Positions 16,922 through 26,000 are shown, counted from the first letter of the stretch. The stretch: 64,000 nucleotides of DNA from Arthrobacter psychrolactophilus (GCF_003219795.1 NZ_QJVC01000010.1:1-64000); one strand, 5' to 3'. Notes: generated by a model not told the origin, from the sequence alone. Made by a program: numbers and translations.

Positions 16922-17749
16922 TTACTTCTCGGTTGCAGCTTCAGCCGGAGCTTCAACAACTGCTTCTGCCGGGGCAGCAGCCTTGTCGCCTTCGAGGAGT
17001 TCGCGCTCCCACTCAGCCAAGGGCTCAGCTGCGGCTTCGGTGTTGCCGGTTGCCTTGTTGTTGCGGGCGATGAGGCCTTCTGCAACAGCATCGGCGATAA
17101 CGCGGGTCAACAGTGCAACGGAGCGGATGGCGTCGTCGTTACCCGGGATCGGGAAGTCAACTTCGTCAGGGTTGCAGTTGGTGTCCAAGAGGGCAACAAC
17201 CGGGATGTTCAGCTTGTGAGCCTCGTCGATGGCGAGGTGTTCCTTCGGGGTGTCAACAACCCAGAGCACGGACGGTGCCTTGGTCAGGTTGCGGATACCA
17301 CCGAGGTTGGTCTGCAGCTTGGTGAGTTCACGCTTGAGGAGCAAGAGCTCCTTCTTGGTGTGGCCCGAGCCAGCTACGTCTTCGAAGTTGATCTCTTCGA
17401 GTTCCTTCATGCGAGAGATACGCTTGGAAACCGTCTGGAAGTTGGTGAGCATACCACCCAACCAGCGCTGGTTTACGTAAGGCATGCCAACGCGAGTAGC
17501 CTGCTCGGCAATTGCTTCCTGAGCCTGCTTCTTGGTACCAACGAAGAGTACGGTGCCGCCGTGTGCAACGGTAGCCTTCGTGAACTCGTATGCGCGGTCA
17601 ATGAAAGACAGTGACTGCTGCAGGTCGATGATGTAGATGCCGTTGCGCTCCGTGAGGATGAATCGCTTCATCTTCGGGTTCCAACGACGGGTCTGGTGTC
17701 CAAAGTGGACGCCGCTGTCAAGCAGCTGGCGCATTGTTACGACGGGCAT
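16922..17749 (-). CDS. rpsB: 30S ribosomal protein S2
   Basis: Ribosomal protein S2, 275 residues, with the N-terminal signature [20 protein letters not shown] and the block [13 protein letters not shown]. The C-terminal 40 residues are an Ala/Glu-rich tail common in actinobacteria. The ATG is preceded by AAAGGAG with a suitable spacer. It heads the rpsB-tsf operon. Confidence 0.97.
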   Translation of the reverse strand: MPVVTMRQLLDSGVHFGHQTRRWNPKMKRFILTERNGIYIIDLQQSLSFIDRAYEFTKATVAHGGTVLFVGTKKQAQEAIAEQATRVGMPYVNQRWLGGMLTNFQTVSKRISRMKELEEINFEDVAGSGHTKKELLLLKRELTKLQTNLGGIRNLTKAPSVLWVVDTPKEHLAIDEAHKLNIPVVALLDTNCNPDEVDFPIPGNDDAIRSVALLTRVIADAVAEGLIARNNKATGNTEAAAEPLAEWERELLEGDKAAAPAEAVVEAPAEAATEK

Positions 17750-18094
17750 GCCGACGCTCCTTTAATATAATTTAACGGTTATTTAGCGTATAGAACCATT
17801 CAGTCACCTGAGTGATTCATTAGCTCCTAGCACCCATCGTGCATTCCATAAACCGCAGTCAAGCGGACCGTATGGGCGCGATCCATCAGCAGTGTCTAAG
17901 AAAATTCTTAAGACCTCATCAGGGTGGGGTGCGCGTAGTCAGTGCACAAACAGCACACTGCTCTGTCAATGTTACTACAAGTGGGCAACAGTGGCTGACC
18001 ATAGAGTGCCCTCCACAGGGATGACACCTGGCCTCCTTGTTCACAATTTCATTCAAGAGCCCGCCGTCAGGATGTTCGCGGTCAAGCTGTAGCT
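17750..18094. other. Divergent intergenic region between rpsB and the M23 peptidase gene
   Basis: A 345-base gap. Next to rpsB it is A/T-rich (TATATT, TATACG) and probably contains the rpsB promoter, though no convincing -35/-10 pair could be fixed. On the other side a CAAGCT hexamer lies six bases before the M23 ATG. No RNA gene or ORF with a ribosome site was found between. Confidence 0.4.
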
Positions 18095-18676
18095 ATGAAT
18101 GACTTCGCGATTCGCCGATACTCACGCGTTTTCACCGTGGCCCTAATGCTTGTGGCTGGGCTCACGGGGCCTATTGGGCCAGCGGCGCCTTCGGAGCCGA
18201 GCACCAGCAATCTGCCCAAACTCTTCCTATCTACTGCCACTCCCCTGCCCGCATCCTTGGCATGGGGTTGGCCACTTACCGGCACTCCCGAGGTGGTTCG
18301 GGCCTTCGATCCACCTGCTCAACCCTGGCTCAGCGGACACCGTGGCGTGGATTTGCTGGCACCACAGGGTGTGGAGGTCCTCTCGCCAATTGCCGCGGTG
18401 GTGACCTTTTCCGGCGTCGTGGTTAATAGGGAGGTCCTGACACTCATGACCGACGAGGGGCTACGGTTGAGTTTTGAACCTGTCGTCTCATCGCTGAGGG
18501 TTGGTGATCTGGTGGCTCGGGGTCAGGTCATCGGGCAGGTGCACGGTCCCACTCATTGCGAGAACTCCGTCGTAACCAGCTGCCTTCACTGGGGAGTGCG
18601 ACGTGGGGAGGTGTATCTAGATCCGCTGCAATTCATCCTGGATCAGCGCCCGTCGGTGCTACTCCCACTCCCCTAG
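18095..18676 (+). CDS. M23-family (LytM-type) peptidase domain protein
   Basis: Secreted protein of 193 residues: an N-terminal signal sequence (about 8-32, with VFTVALMLVAGL) followed by an M23 domain. The first zinc motif HRGVD is present near residue 79. In the second motif, where active enzymes have HxH, this protein has CLHWGVRRG, so the first His is replaced by Cys. Related proteins next to rpsB in other actinobacteria also show CLHWG as far as I recall. Either the zinc site is non-canonical or the domain only binds peptidoglycan. No ribosome site before the ATG; CAAGCT six bases upstream may be a leaderless -10. Confidence 0.8.
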   Translation: MNDFAIRRYSRVFTVALMLVAGLTGPIGPAAPSEPSTSNLPKLFLSTATPLPASLAWGWPLTGTPEVVRAFDPPAQPWLSGHRGVDLLAPQGVEVLSPIAAVVTFSGVVVNREVLTLMTDEGLRLSFEPVVSSLRVGDLVARGQVIGQVHGPTHCENSVVTSCLHWGVRRGEVYLDPLQFILDQRPSVLLPLP

Positions 18677-18692
18677 CTCTCGGTCAACAACA

Positions 18693-18736
18693 AACCCGCC
18701 GTAGCTGGCAAGTTTCCTTAGCTAACTACAGCGGGT
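18693..18736. terminator. Bidirectional terminator hairpin
   Basis: Imperfect stem ACCCGCCGTAGCTGGC / GCTAACTACAGCGGGT lying between the convergent M23 and acyl-CoA dehydrogenase genes. Confidence 0.65.
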
Positions 18737-18757
18737 CCGTTCAATGGTGCGTTGTGG

Positions 18758-19948
18758 CTAGACGATGGCGGAGATTCCCGTGATGGCGCGGCCCGTCACG
18801 AGGGTGTTGATCTCGTAGGTACCTTCATAGGAGTAGATGGCCTCGGCATCAGCAAAGATTTTTGCCATTTCATAGTCGGTCACGATGCCGTTGCCACCGA
18901 GGAGGTTGCGCCCCATAGCCACCGTCTCGCGCATGCGCGCCGTCGTGAAGGCCTTAGCCAGGGCGGACTGCTCATCCTTGGCGACGCCCTGATCCTCCAG
19001 CTGCGCGAGTCGCACCATCATGCCCATGGAGCTGACGGTGTTGCCCAGCATCTGCACGAGCTGATCCTGCACCATCTGGAAGGAGGCGATTGGGCGACCG
19101 AATTGCTGACGCTCCACGGCGTAGCGGCGGGCCACATCGAAGGCGGCCAACTGCTGGCCGACAGCCTGCCAGGCTACGGCTAGGCGGGTGACCTTGAGAA
19201 CCTTATTCGTATCGCGGAAGCTATTGGCGCCCGCCAGCTTGAATTCATGCGGAACCACCACGTTATCTAGGACAATGTCAGCGTTCTGCACGGTGCGCAG
19301 TGAGATCTTGTTTTCAATCTTGGTGGCGGTGTAGCCCGGAAGCTTGGTGTCGACCATGAACGCCTTGACCTGGTTGTCGGCAAGATCGCGAGCGTAGATC
19401 ACTACCCAGTCGGAGAAGGTGGCGTTGCCGATCCAGCGCTTGGCACCATTGAGGATCCAGTTGTCACCATCGCGCACTGCTGTGGTACGCGTACCGCCAG
19501 CAACGTCCGAACCACCCAGCGGTTCCGTCAGGCCAAAGGCGCCGATCTTCTTCATGGCGTAAATATCCGGCAACCAGGCAGCCTTCTGCTCCTCGGACGC
19601 CAGCGCCTCGATGGAACCCGTGAACAGTCCATCGTGAACACCCATGAAGGTGGCAATGGAGGCATCGGCACGCGTGAATTCAGCGTGAACAATGCCGGCG
19701 AAAACATTGGAGTAGCCCTGGTTGCGCACCGGGCTCATGAGATTGGCTTCGGCGAGCTTGGGAATCAGTTCCATGGGGAATTCGCCACGGTTCCAGCAAT
19801 CGACGGCAATCGGCTTGACTTCCTTGGCGAGGAAATCACGAATTTCCTGCAGGCGTTCCCGCTCCTTCTCGGAGAGCAGCTGCTCAAATCCATAGAAGTC
19901 ACCGTCGGCGTAAGGAAGGTTGTTGAGGTCTACTGCTGCCTTGGACAC
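18758..19948 (-). CDS. Acyl-CoA dehydrogenase (glutaryl-CoA dehydrogenase-like)
   Basis: FAD-dependent acyl-CoA dehydrogenase of about 396 residues. It has the FAD-binding blocks AFGLTEPLGGSDV and WIGNATFSDW, RQQFGRPIASFQ and the catalytic glutamate in SYEGTYEIN, followed by LVTGRAITG as in glutaryl-CoA and short-chain dehydrogenases. Which acyl-CoA is used cannot be fixed from sequence. An ATG at 19954 abuts AAAGGA directly; the GTG at 19948 sits six bases after it and is the more plausible start. The gene stands alone, between a terminator and a tRNA. Confidence 0.88.
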   Translation of the reverse strand: MSKAAVDLNNLPYADGDFYGFEQLLSEKERERLQEIRDFLAKEVKPIAVDCWNRGEFPMELIPKLAEANLMSPVRNQGYSNVFAGIVHAEFTRADASIATFMGVHDGLFTGSIEALASEEQKAAWLPDIYAMKKIGAFGLTEPLGGSDVAGGTRTTAVRDGDNWILNGAKRWIGNATFSDWVVIYARDLADNQVKAFMVDTKLPGYTATKIENKISLRTVQNADIVLDNVVVPHEFKLAGANSFRDTNKVLKVTRLAVAWQAVGQQLAAFDVARRYAVERQQFGRPIASFQMVQDQLVQMLGNTVSSMGMMVRLAQLEDQGVAKDEQSALAKAFTTARMRETVAMGRNLLGGNGIVTDYEMAKIFADAEAIYSYEGTYEINTLVTGRAITGISAIV

Positions 19949-20119
19949 GGGCATTCCTTTGCTTGAAATCATCATTGACAGTCATGGTCCGACCGCGATC
20001 GAATCATGTTACTCATCAGTAACATACCGTAGCTACGTGATCTGAGCAACATTTCGCCCCTTGTCCCCGCTGCGCCCACCGAGATGGGTCCGCGCCAAGG
20101 CAAAACTCCCACCAAACAC

Positions 20120-20171
20120 GAAAAAGCCGCAGGCCAGATTCCCTCGAAAGGGTCTCTGACCTGCGGCTTTA
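20120..20171 (-). terminator. Terminator of the CAT-anticodon tRNA
   Basis: Arms AAGCCGCAGG / CCTGCGGCTT around a second small helix (CCCT/AGGG), followed on the minus strand by TTTTC. It lies five bases after the tRNA. Confidence 0.8.
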
Positions 20172-20175
20172 CATG

Positions 20176-20249
20176 TAGGGCCACTCGGACTTGAACCGAG
20201 GACCTTAGGATTATGAGTCCCGCGCTCTAACCAGCTGAGCTATGGCCCC
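20176..20249 (-). tRNA. tRNA with CAT anticodon (elongator Met or Ile2)
   Basis: Full cloverleaf of 74 bases: acceptor GGGGCCA / TGGCCCT (G1-T72 wobble), D-stem GCTC/GAGC, anticodon loop CTCATAA, T-arm CTCGG-TTCAAGT-CCGAG, discriminator A, no encoded CCA. It is not the initiator, which lacks a 1-72 pair and has three G-C pairs below the loop. Elongator Met and lysidine-modified Ile2 cannot be separated by eye. The anticodon stem is weak at its outer end (C27-A43 mismatch, G28-T42). Confidence 0.9.
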
Positions 20250-20329
20250 ATGCAAGGTGCTTCCCTAATCGCAGCACGAAAAATGCTACATCCAGAAAAA
20301 GCACTTCACCAATCCTAAGGGGTCAACGC

Positions 20330-21535
20330 TCAAACTGCGTGATCTTCGTAGCTTCCGCCACGATAAATGTCCTCAAATGTATCCAGGGTCTTCTGCAATC
20401 CATGACGGGCAACCATGTCGTGGCTGGCTGCACCCATCGCGGCACGATCCTCAGGAGACAAGCTCATGATGGTCGTGATCTTCTCCGCAAGGTCAGCCTT
20501 GTCATTAGGCTTGAAGAGATAACCGTTGACGCCATCCTCGACAAGGTGCGGCAGAGCCATGGCGTTTGCCAAGACCACCGGGGTGGAGGCGCTCATGGCT
20601 TCCAAGGTCACCAGCGACTGAAGCTCCGCGGTGCCCGGCATGACGAATAGATCCGCCTTGAGGTAGACCTCGCGCAACTCCTCATCACTGACGAGTCCTG
20701 TGAACTCCACTCGAGATTCCAGTCCGAGCTTCGCGGCCTGGGCCTTGAGAGCGGTCTTTACCTCGCCACCACCCACGACGACGAGGTGCAGGTCTAGTTC
20801 CTTCGGCGTTGCGGCGATGGCATCGATCAGGACGTCGATGTGCTTCTCTTCGGCCAGGCGGCCTACGAAGGCGACCGTGGGGTAAGGATTGCGTGGCGTT
20901 TCTTCGCCGGCAGCCAGTTCATAGTTGCCTGCTTCGATGCCATTGGAGAGCGGCAAGACGCGGCGCAAGAATGCGTGCTCGTGCATGGCCTTTGCGGCAA
21001 GCGGAGTAGGCGTTGTCACAACGTCGGCCCGGCTCATGACCTTGCCCATGTCGCGCCAGGACACGCGTCCCACGATGTTCTTGAACCACTGCGGGAACGG
21101 CAAGAATGGATTTAGATTTTCCGGCATGAAGTGATTCGTCGCCACGATGCGGATTCCGCGGCGGGCTGCCTCATACACAACGTGTTCACCGATCATGTAG
21201 TGGCTTTGCACGTGCACAACATCCGGCTTGATCTCATCAAAGATCCGGACGATGTCTTTCTTGATTTCCCACGGGAGGGAAATCCTGAAGTATTCGTGGG
21301 TCGGCACGGCCCGTGAGCGCAATCGGTGGACGATTGCCTCGGAACGCTTTTCGGTCACCTTGGGACCGCTGTCCGCGCGGCACGCTGCGACGTGCACCTT
21401 ATGCCCGCGTGCAGTCATACCGGTGGCCAAGCGAAAGCAAAACTGTGCGGCACCGTTGATATGGGGAGGATAAGTGTCGGCCGCGATCAAGATGGTGAGC
21501 GGCTTTGAGGCACTATCGCTCGGCGTGGATGTCAC
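20330..21535 (-). CDS. Family 4 glycosyltransferase
   Basis: Retaining GT-B fold glycosyltransferase of 401 residues, probably acting on lipid or envelope glycans at the cytoplasmic face. The N-terminal domain has DTYPPHINGAAQFCFRLA, and the C-terminal GT4 domain has VAFVGRLAEEKHIDVLIDA, FVMPGTAELQSLVTLEAMS (the EX7E-type region) and LVEDGVNGYLF. It starts with GTG preceded by AGGAG at nine bases. Its position after pgsA-like and DMT genes on the same strand suggests phosphatidylinositol mannoside or glycolipid synthesis is possible, but the acceptor is unknown. Confidence 0.86.
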   Translation of the reverse strand: MTSTPSDSASKPLTILIAADTYPPHINGAAQFCFRLATGMTARGHKVHVAACRADSGPKVTEKRSEAIVHRLRSRAVPTHEYFRISLPWEIKKDIVRIFDEIKPDVVHVQSHYMIGEHVVYEAARRGIRIVATNHFMPENLNPFLPFPQWFKNIVGRVSWRDMGKVMSRADVVTTPTPLAAKAMHEHAFLRRVLPLSNGIEAGNYELAAGEETPRNPYPTVAFVGRLAEEKHIDVLIDAIAATPKELDLHLVVVGGGEVKTALKAQAAKLGLESRVEFTGLVSDEELREVYLKADLFVMPGTAELQSLVTLEAMSASTPVVLANAMALPHLVEDGVNGYLFKPNDKADLAEKITTIMSLSPEDRAAMGAASHDMVARHGLQKTLDTFEDIYRGGSYEDHAV

Positions 21536-21579
21536 GTTTAGAAACTCCTGAAGGCTGGTTTGCCGGCCTGTGCGCGGCT

Positions 21580-22479
21580 TTACTTACGTTGCTCTTTCTT
21601 CGCAGCTTTTCGCTGCTTCACCACATCCGGATGATGTCTGGACAACGCGATTACCCCAACGATAGCAAGTAACGCTGCTCCCGCCATGGCAATCGCCACG
21701 ACAGGCGGCACATCGTCGCGAAGCTCACCCAAAATAACAATGCCGATGGCGACACCCACCATGGGATCGATCACGGTCAGGCCAGCGATGACCAAATCCG
21801 GGGGCCCGCTTGCATAAGCGCTCTGCACAAACCAGCTGCCCAATCCTCCCGCCACGGCAATCGCAAGAATCGAGTACCACTGAACATTCAGTAGGAACAG
21901 TCCATTGTGATCGAAGATTTGCTTGGCGATGATGCGTGTCAGGACGGCCACAAATCCAAAAAGCACTCCGGCACCCAGGATATAAAAGAAGGCTTTGAGA
22001 CGGTGTTTGAACAGGACCAGGCAACCACCAAAGACAATCACGACGGCGGCCAGCAGCATGACAACTGTCAGCTCCTGGGTGGCATCGACGTGAGTATTTT
22101 CACGCACGACGCTCACTGCCATGAGGACAAATAGGGCACTTCCGGCGACACAGGCGGTGATGGACACCACCGTTGCCCGGTTCAGGCGAATGCCTTGGTC
22201 CCGCGAGTTCACCACTGTCGTAATGACGAGGGCGATGGCACCAATGGGCTGAATGACGGTCAAGGTTCCCAGCGTCAGCGCGACAACGTTGAGGAGGGTA
22301 CCCGCACCCAGGAGCAGGAGCCCGAGGACCCAGCGGGGATTGCGCAAGAGCCGGACAAACCCGGATCCGCCGAGGGCAAGGCCACCGGTGTTGTTTTGCA
22401 CGGCGCTGCCTTGACGCTGTGCACCAAAGGCCAGGAAGAAGGCACCAGCCACGGCACACAACACGGCAAGCCACATCAT
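21580..22479 (-). CDS. DMT-superfamily membrane protein
   Basis: Integral membrane protein of 299 residues with about nine to ten hydrophobic helices in two halves, including LGTLTVIQPIGAIALVITTV and VIAGLTVIDPMVGVAIGIVIL, as in EamA/NIPA-like transporters of the drug/metabolite superfamily. The C-terminal tail is Lys-rich. Its first ATG overlaps the stop of the upstream CDP-alcohol phosphatidyltransferase gene (ATGA), so the two are coupled. Substrate unknown; flippase-like action on a lipid intermediate would fit the neighbours but is speculation. Confidence 0.78.
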   Translation of the reverse strand: MMWLAVLCAVAGAFFLAFGAQRQGSAVQNNTGGLALGGSGFVRLLRNPRWVLGLLLLGAGTLLNVVALTLGTLTVIQPIGAIALVITTVVNSRDQGIRLNRATVVSITACVAGSALFVLMAVSVVRENTHVDATQELTVVMLLAAVVIVFGGCLVLFKHRLKAFFYILGAGVLFGFVAVLTRIIAKQIFDHNGLFLLNVQWYSILAIAVAGGLGSWFVQSAYASGPPDLVIAGLTVIDPMVGVAIGIVILGELRDDVPPVVAIAMAGAALLAIVGVIALSRHHPDVVKQRKAAKKEQRK

Positions 22480-23117
22480 GGGCGGCCCTGTTCGGGCGAG
22501 TGCTGCCCGAAATCATCGGAATCAGCAGCCCCGGGGTGGTGGAGTGCTCGGTGTTTTGCCGTCACCTTGATGAAATACTGCGTAAAAGCAATGACGTGCA
22601 AGACCATGCCAGCGCCAAGGAACACCCAGGCGAGGACGGCCACGAGCTCAGAATCCATGGCCTTGGCCAGGAGCAGCATCGGCGTGCCGATCATGAGCGC
22701 CGCTGTCCGCGTCTTGCCCAGCATCGTGACCTTCAGATTTGCGTCTCCGCGAAAGAGGTACAGGGTGACGCTCAGAAGCACGACGTCGGGAATCACCAAG
22801 AGCAGGAGCAGCCATAATGGCAGCAACTTAGCCACGACTAGGGTGATGGTCACTGCAACGAGCGCCACCCGGTCAGCGAGCGGGTCCATAATGCGCCCGA
22901 GCTGAGAGGTCTGGTTCAATTTGCGGGCAACGTACCCGTCAATCCAATCCGTACAGCCCATGAGCGCCAGAACAAAAACGCCCCAACCATATTCGTGCTC
23001 AGAGAGCACCAGCCACACGAATAACGGCGTGCCAAGAAATCTCACGACAGTGATGAGATTGGGGATGGTCAGGATCGCAGTGGAATTCTCCGGGCGGGTA
23101 CTGGAACTGCCGGACAT
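22476..23117 (-). CDS. CDP-alcohol phosphatidyltransferase
   Basis: Membrane enzyme of 213 residues that moves a phosphatidyl group from CDP-diacylglycerol to an alcohol. The complete catalytic motif D-G-x2-A-R-x8-G-x3-D-x3-D is present as DGYVAR ... GRIMDPLAD, with six helices around it. PgsA-type phosphatidylglycerophosphate synthase or cardiolipin synthase are the likely identities; sequence alone does not decide. I place the start at ATG 23117, which has GGGAGG eight bases upstream; earlier in-frame starts lack a site. It is followed by the DMT protein gene with ATGA overlap. Confidence 0.87.
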   Translation of the reverse strand: MSGSSSTRPENSTAILTIPNLITVVRFLGTPLFVWLVLSEHEYGWGVFVLALMGCTDWIDGYVARKLNQTSQLGRIMDPLADRVALVAVTITLVVAKLLPLWLLLLLVIPDVVLLSVTLYLFRGDANLKVTMLGKTRTAALMIGTPMLLLAKAMDSELVAVLAWVFLGAGMVLHVIAFTQYFIKVTAKHRALHHPGAADSDDFGQHSPEQGRP

Positions 23118-23221
23118 CTCGGTCACCTCCCTGCTCATTGGTCGTGCCGGACTATCCAGCACAAGGCACCGCTGATCTTCCAACGGCCTTGAATCCGCGC
23201 ACAGGGCAACGGTCGATCAAA

Positions 23222-24061
23222 CTACTTCTTGACTAACTTTCGCAGTAAGAGCACGCAAACAGTCGCTGACAAGGCAAGAATTGCCAATGGCTTCCACCGC
23301 TCCTTCGCAGTTTCCACGGCCTGCCCGACAGCTCCAACGGCTGCCTTATTCACAGTTTCCCGAGCCTTGGTCACGGCAGTATCTACCAGATATGTCGTCT
23401 GCTTCTTCACGTCGGCCTCGCTGACAAGTTCCTCGCGCAGGCTCAGCAGATGCTCACGGCGGGCTGTGGTGCGTTTGATCAGCTCGTCAGCGGTAGCCTT
23501 TGGACCGCCTTCAGCGTCCTTGGCATCGCGCTCGGCATGTGCCTTGGCCTTGGCCTGCTCTGATTCAGCCTTCGCGGCCTTCTTTTCTTCGCGGGTCAGT
23601 GGCTCCGGATCCAAGGTCGCCGGGTCAAAGGCGCGCCCCTCTTTTACGATGCCAAGATCGTGCCGCACTCCACGCCACGCATGCTCCGGAAGAACAGGGA
23701 GTAGGGACTTGAACTTCTTATATGCCACCAAGGCGCTGATGCCGATCACGATCAGCAGCGCGGCGCTGACTAGCAACGCGGACAGCCACAAGGGAAGGAC
23801 GGTTCCAAGTCCTGCAATTGCAGCAACCACCAGAGCAACGACGAGCAGCGCCAGGAAGACCAGCGCCATGACCGCCGAGATGGCGACCCCGCCCACACGA
23901 GACTTCTTGTCGCCGAGTTCCAGCTTCGCCAGCTCAATTTCATCATTGAGCTGGCGTGGGACTAGACGAATCGATGTCTTGACTGCGTCCACTAATCCTG
24001 AACCAGGTGCTTTCGGGTGTTCATCCGCTGCGATTTGCGCATCTTTTTGCACAACCGTCAC
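23222..24061 (-). CDS. Actinobacterial Holin-X family membrane protein
   Basis: Protein of about 279 residues. An amphipathic N-terminal part (VDAVKTSIRLVPRQLNDEIELAKLE region) leads into a helical hairpin of two membrane segments (about 55-80 and 85-108), the Phage_holin_3_6 / Holin-X layout. It is followed by a charged Lys/Ala/Glu region (about 140-200), a DUF3618-like helix and a last membrane helix near the C-terminus. Despite the name there is no phage context. The GTG at 24061 has GGAGG eight bases upstream and is preferred to ATG codons 5 and 6 codons earlier that precede this site. Confidence 0.72.
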   Translation of the reverse strand: MTVVQKDAQIAADEHPKAPGSGLVDAVKTSIRLVPRQLNDEIELAKLELGDKKSRVGGVAISAVMALVFLALLVVALVVAAIAGLGTVLPLWLSALLVSAALLIVIGISALVAYKKFKSLLPVLPEHAWRGVRHDLGIVKEGRAFDPATLDPEPLTREEKKAAKAESEQAKAKAHAERDAKDAEGGPKATADELIKRTTARREHLLSLREELVSEADVKKQTTYLVDTAVTKARETVNKAAVGAVGQAVETAKERWKPLAILALSATVCVLLLRKLVKK

Positions 24062-24377
24062 TGAGACCGCCTCCATCATGTGGGCACCGCTACTCCCGGA
24101 GGACTGCGCAACCCGTAAATTCTTCGCAGACTCACTTCCCGTGACGCTGCCGTAATGTCAAAATTACCATCCACGACGCCTGGGCCGCGCCGTCCCATAC
24201 CGTGCTTAGGTTGCGGAATAGTAAAGGACATCGCGGTGTTGTCGGTTTCGAGGGCTTGCTGAAACATTTCAACGACCGTTTTTACTTTCGTTTGTTGGCA
24301 CTAGCATGTTCCATTGGGGGCCTATTTTTTCCATCCCCGACACCGCGCGCACCACATATGCATAGAGGAATTAAGTC
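24062..24377. other. Divergent intergenic region, Holin-X gene / MFS exporter
   Basis: A 316-base gap without a convincing gene. The right end is A/T-rich (GTTTTTACTTTCG, CCTATTTTTTCC) and likely carries the exporter promoter. A short minus-strand ORF inside (ATG near 24231) has no ribosome site. Confidence 0.35.
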
Positions 24378-25598
24378 TTGACCACCACCGCTCATCCAGG
24401 CGATGCCCTTACCCGTCGGCAAAAATTGATGTACGTTCTGGTTCTGGGGTTGCTCACCGCCCTTGGCCCGTTCACGATTGACCTGTATCTCCCCGCTTTC
24501 CCCATCATTGAACATGAAATGGGTGTGACAGCCACCGCTGTTCAGCTCACACTTACCGCCACCACCATTGGCTTCGCAGCCGGTCAGCTTGTCGTGGGCC
24601 CCTTTAGCGATAAATTTGGCCGCCGGATGCCGCTCATCTTGGCGACTGCTCTTCACGTCGGCGCCTCCATAGGTGCGGCCATGTCCACCGACATCACGAT
24701 GCTTGGCGTCTTCCGTGTCTTGCAGGGCATTGGCGCCGCAGGTGGTGGTGTGGTCGCCATGGCCATGATCCGAGACCTCTTCGGCGGTTACCGTTTGGTC
24801 CGCATGCTGTCCTACATGTCACTCGTCAACGGCATGGCACCAATTCTCGCCCCGGTGATTGGTTCTCAGCTTTTGGGCATCATGGACTGGCCCGGCATCT
24901 TCTGGTTCCTCGCTGGCTACGGCGCTTTGGTCGTTGTGGCAGCCTTTGTCTTCATCATTGAGACCCTGCCCCCTGAAAAGCGCCAGTCCGACGGCGTGAG
25001 TGTCGCCGACCGATATAAGGCCGTGTTCAGCGACAGGATCTTTGTCGGCACACTCCTGGTGGGCGGCCTGAACTTTGCCGCGCTCTTCACCTACCTCTCA
25101 GCCTCCACCTTCTTGTTCCAGAAGACCTACGGCTTCTCACCTCAGGAATATGGCTACCTTTTTGCCATCAACTCTCTTGGCGTCGTGCTGGGTGTGCAGG
25201 TGGCCTCACGGATCATGCGCCGCACAGGACCCCAATGGGTGATTGCGTGGGCCACGGTGGCTCAGGTAGCCGCAGCGATTGCCATGGTGATCTGCGACCA
25301 GCTGGGAACTGGTTTGTGGGGCGTGGCCATCCCGCTCTGGTTCTTCATCTGCGCCACTGGTTTCATGTTCCCCTCGGTCCAGGTTATGGGTCTGGCCCGC
25401 AACGGCAAGCAGGCCGGTACCGCCGCATCCCTGCTCGGGGCGGCGACCTTCGGCTTTGCCGGGGTCATCACGCCCATCGTGGGTTTGGTGGGAGTCAAGA
25501 CGGCAACCCCCATGGCGATCATCATGGGTGGGTGCATCCTGCTAGCCATGGCGGCCCTGTGGATCATCGTTCGACCCCGCATGGTTCCAAAGATTTAG
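24378..25598 (+). CDS. Bcr/CflA-family MFS drug exporter
   Basis: Twelve-helix major facilitator of 406 residues in the Bcr/CflA (DHA1) group: LTALGPFTIDLYLPAFP in helix 1, AGQLVVGPFSDKFGRRMPLI as the loop 2-3 signature, and RVLQGIGAAGGGVVAMAMIRD in helix 4. Such pumps export drugs, sulfonamides or amino acids. The start is TTG 24378, with GAGGA eight bases upstream. A strong terminator follows. Confidence 0.88.
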   Translation: MTTTAHPGDALTRRQKLMYVLVLGLLTALGPFTIDLYLPAFPIIEHEMGVTATAVQLTLTATTIGFAAGQLVVGPFSDKFGRRMPLILATALHVGASIGAAMSTDITMLGVFRVLQGIGAAGGGVVAMAMIRDLFGGYRLVRMLSYMSLVNGMAPILAPVIGSQLLGIMDWPGIFWFLAGYGALVVVAAFVFIIETLPPEKRQSDGVSVADRYKAVFSDRIFVGTLLVGGLNFAALFTYLSASTFLFQKTYGFSPQEYGYLFAINSLGVVLGVQVASRIMRRTGPQWVIAWATVAQVAAAIAMVICDQLGTGLWGVAIPLWFFICATGFMFPSVQVMGLARNGKQAGTAASLLGAATFGFAGVITPIVGLVGVKTATPMAIIMGGCILLAMAALWIIVRPRMVPKI

Positions 25599-25604
25599 TA
25601 CCCC

Positions 25605-25652
25605 GCCGTGTGTGACTACTTTTAAATGTGAGTAGTCACACACGGCATTTTT
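25605..25652 (+). terminator. Rho-independent terminator of the MFS exporter
   Basis: Perfect 15-base arms GCCGTGTGTGACTAC / GTAGTCACACACGGC, 11-base loop, then ATTTTTA. Confidence 0.85.
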
Positions 25653-25688
25653 ATGGGCTGCCACAATCGATATTAAAGACAAATAAAA

Positions 25689-25723
25689 AAGAACCCCATA
25701 CTCATTACGAGTACGGGGTTCTT
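25689..25723 (-). terminator. Terminator of the distal tRNA-Asn copy
   Basis: Stem AAGAACCCCGTACTC / GAGTATGGGGTTCTT (one G-T pair) followed on the minus strand by TTTTT. Confidence 0.8.
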
Positions 25724-25730
25724 TAGTGAA

Positions 25731-25806
25731 TGGCTCCCCCACCTGGACTTGAACCAGGAACCTTTCGATTAACAGTCGAACGCTCTGCCAATTGAGCTAT
25801 AGGGGA
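25731..25806 (-). tRNA. tRNA-Asn (GTT), copy 1
   Basis: 76 bases with encoded CCA. Acceptor TCCCCTA / TGGGGGA, D-stem GCTC/GAGC, anticodon stem TTCGA/TCGAA with loop CTGTTAA (anticodon GTT), T-arm CCTGG-TTCAAGT-CCAGG, discriminator G. It is identical over its whole length to the copy at 25925. Confidence 0.96.
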
Positions 25807-25880
25807 ATGAAGCGATATAAATCTTAGCAGTAATAACTGAGAAAATCAAAACCGTCATTTTTTCTACACGAGAACAATAA

Positions 25881-25919
25881 ATTGTCTCCGGCCTACAACG
25901 AGACCGGAGACAATTTTTT
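25881..25919 (-). terminator. Terminator between the two tRNA-Asn copies
   Basis: Stem ATTGTCTCCGG / CCGGAGACAAT; a T-run follows on the plus strand and TTTATTG on the minus strand. It lies just downstream of tRNA-Asn copy 2. Confidence 0.7.
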
Positions 25920-25924
25920 GCCTT

Positions 25925-26000
25925 TGGCTCCCCCACCTGGACTTGAACCAGGAACCTTTCGATTAACAGTCGAACGCTCTGCCAATTGAGCTATAGGGGA
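25925..26000 (-). tRNA. tRNA-Asn (GTT), copy 2
   Basis: 76 bases with encoded CCA, same sequence and fold as the copy at 25731. The two copies are 118 bases apart and each has its own hairpin downstream, so they are probably separate transcription units or processed from one precursor. Confidence 0.96.

Noticed and set aside
23222-24061. Prophage remnant, because of the Holin-X name
   Set aside because: No other phage gene, integrase or attachment site nearby; Holin-X proteins are common chromosomal proteins in actinobacteria.
24076-24231. Small minus-strand ORF MSFTIPQPKHGMGRRGPG...
   Set aside because: No ribosome site or promoter signature and no known family; left as intergenic.
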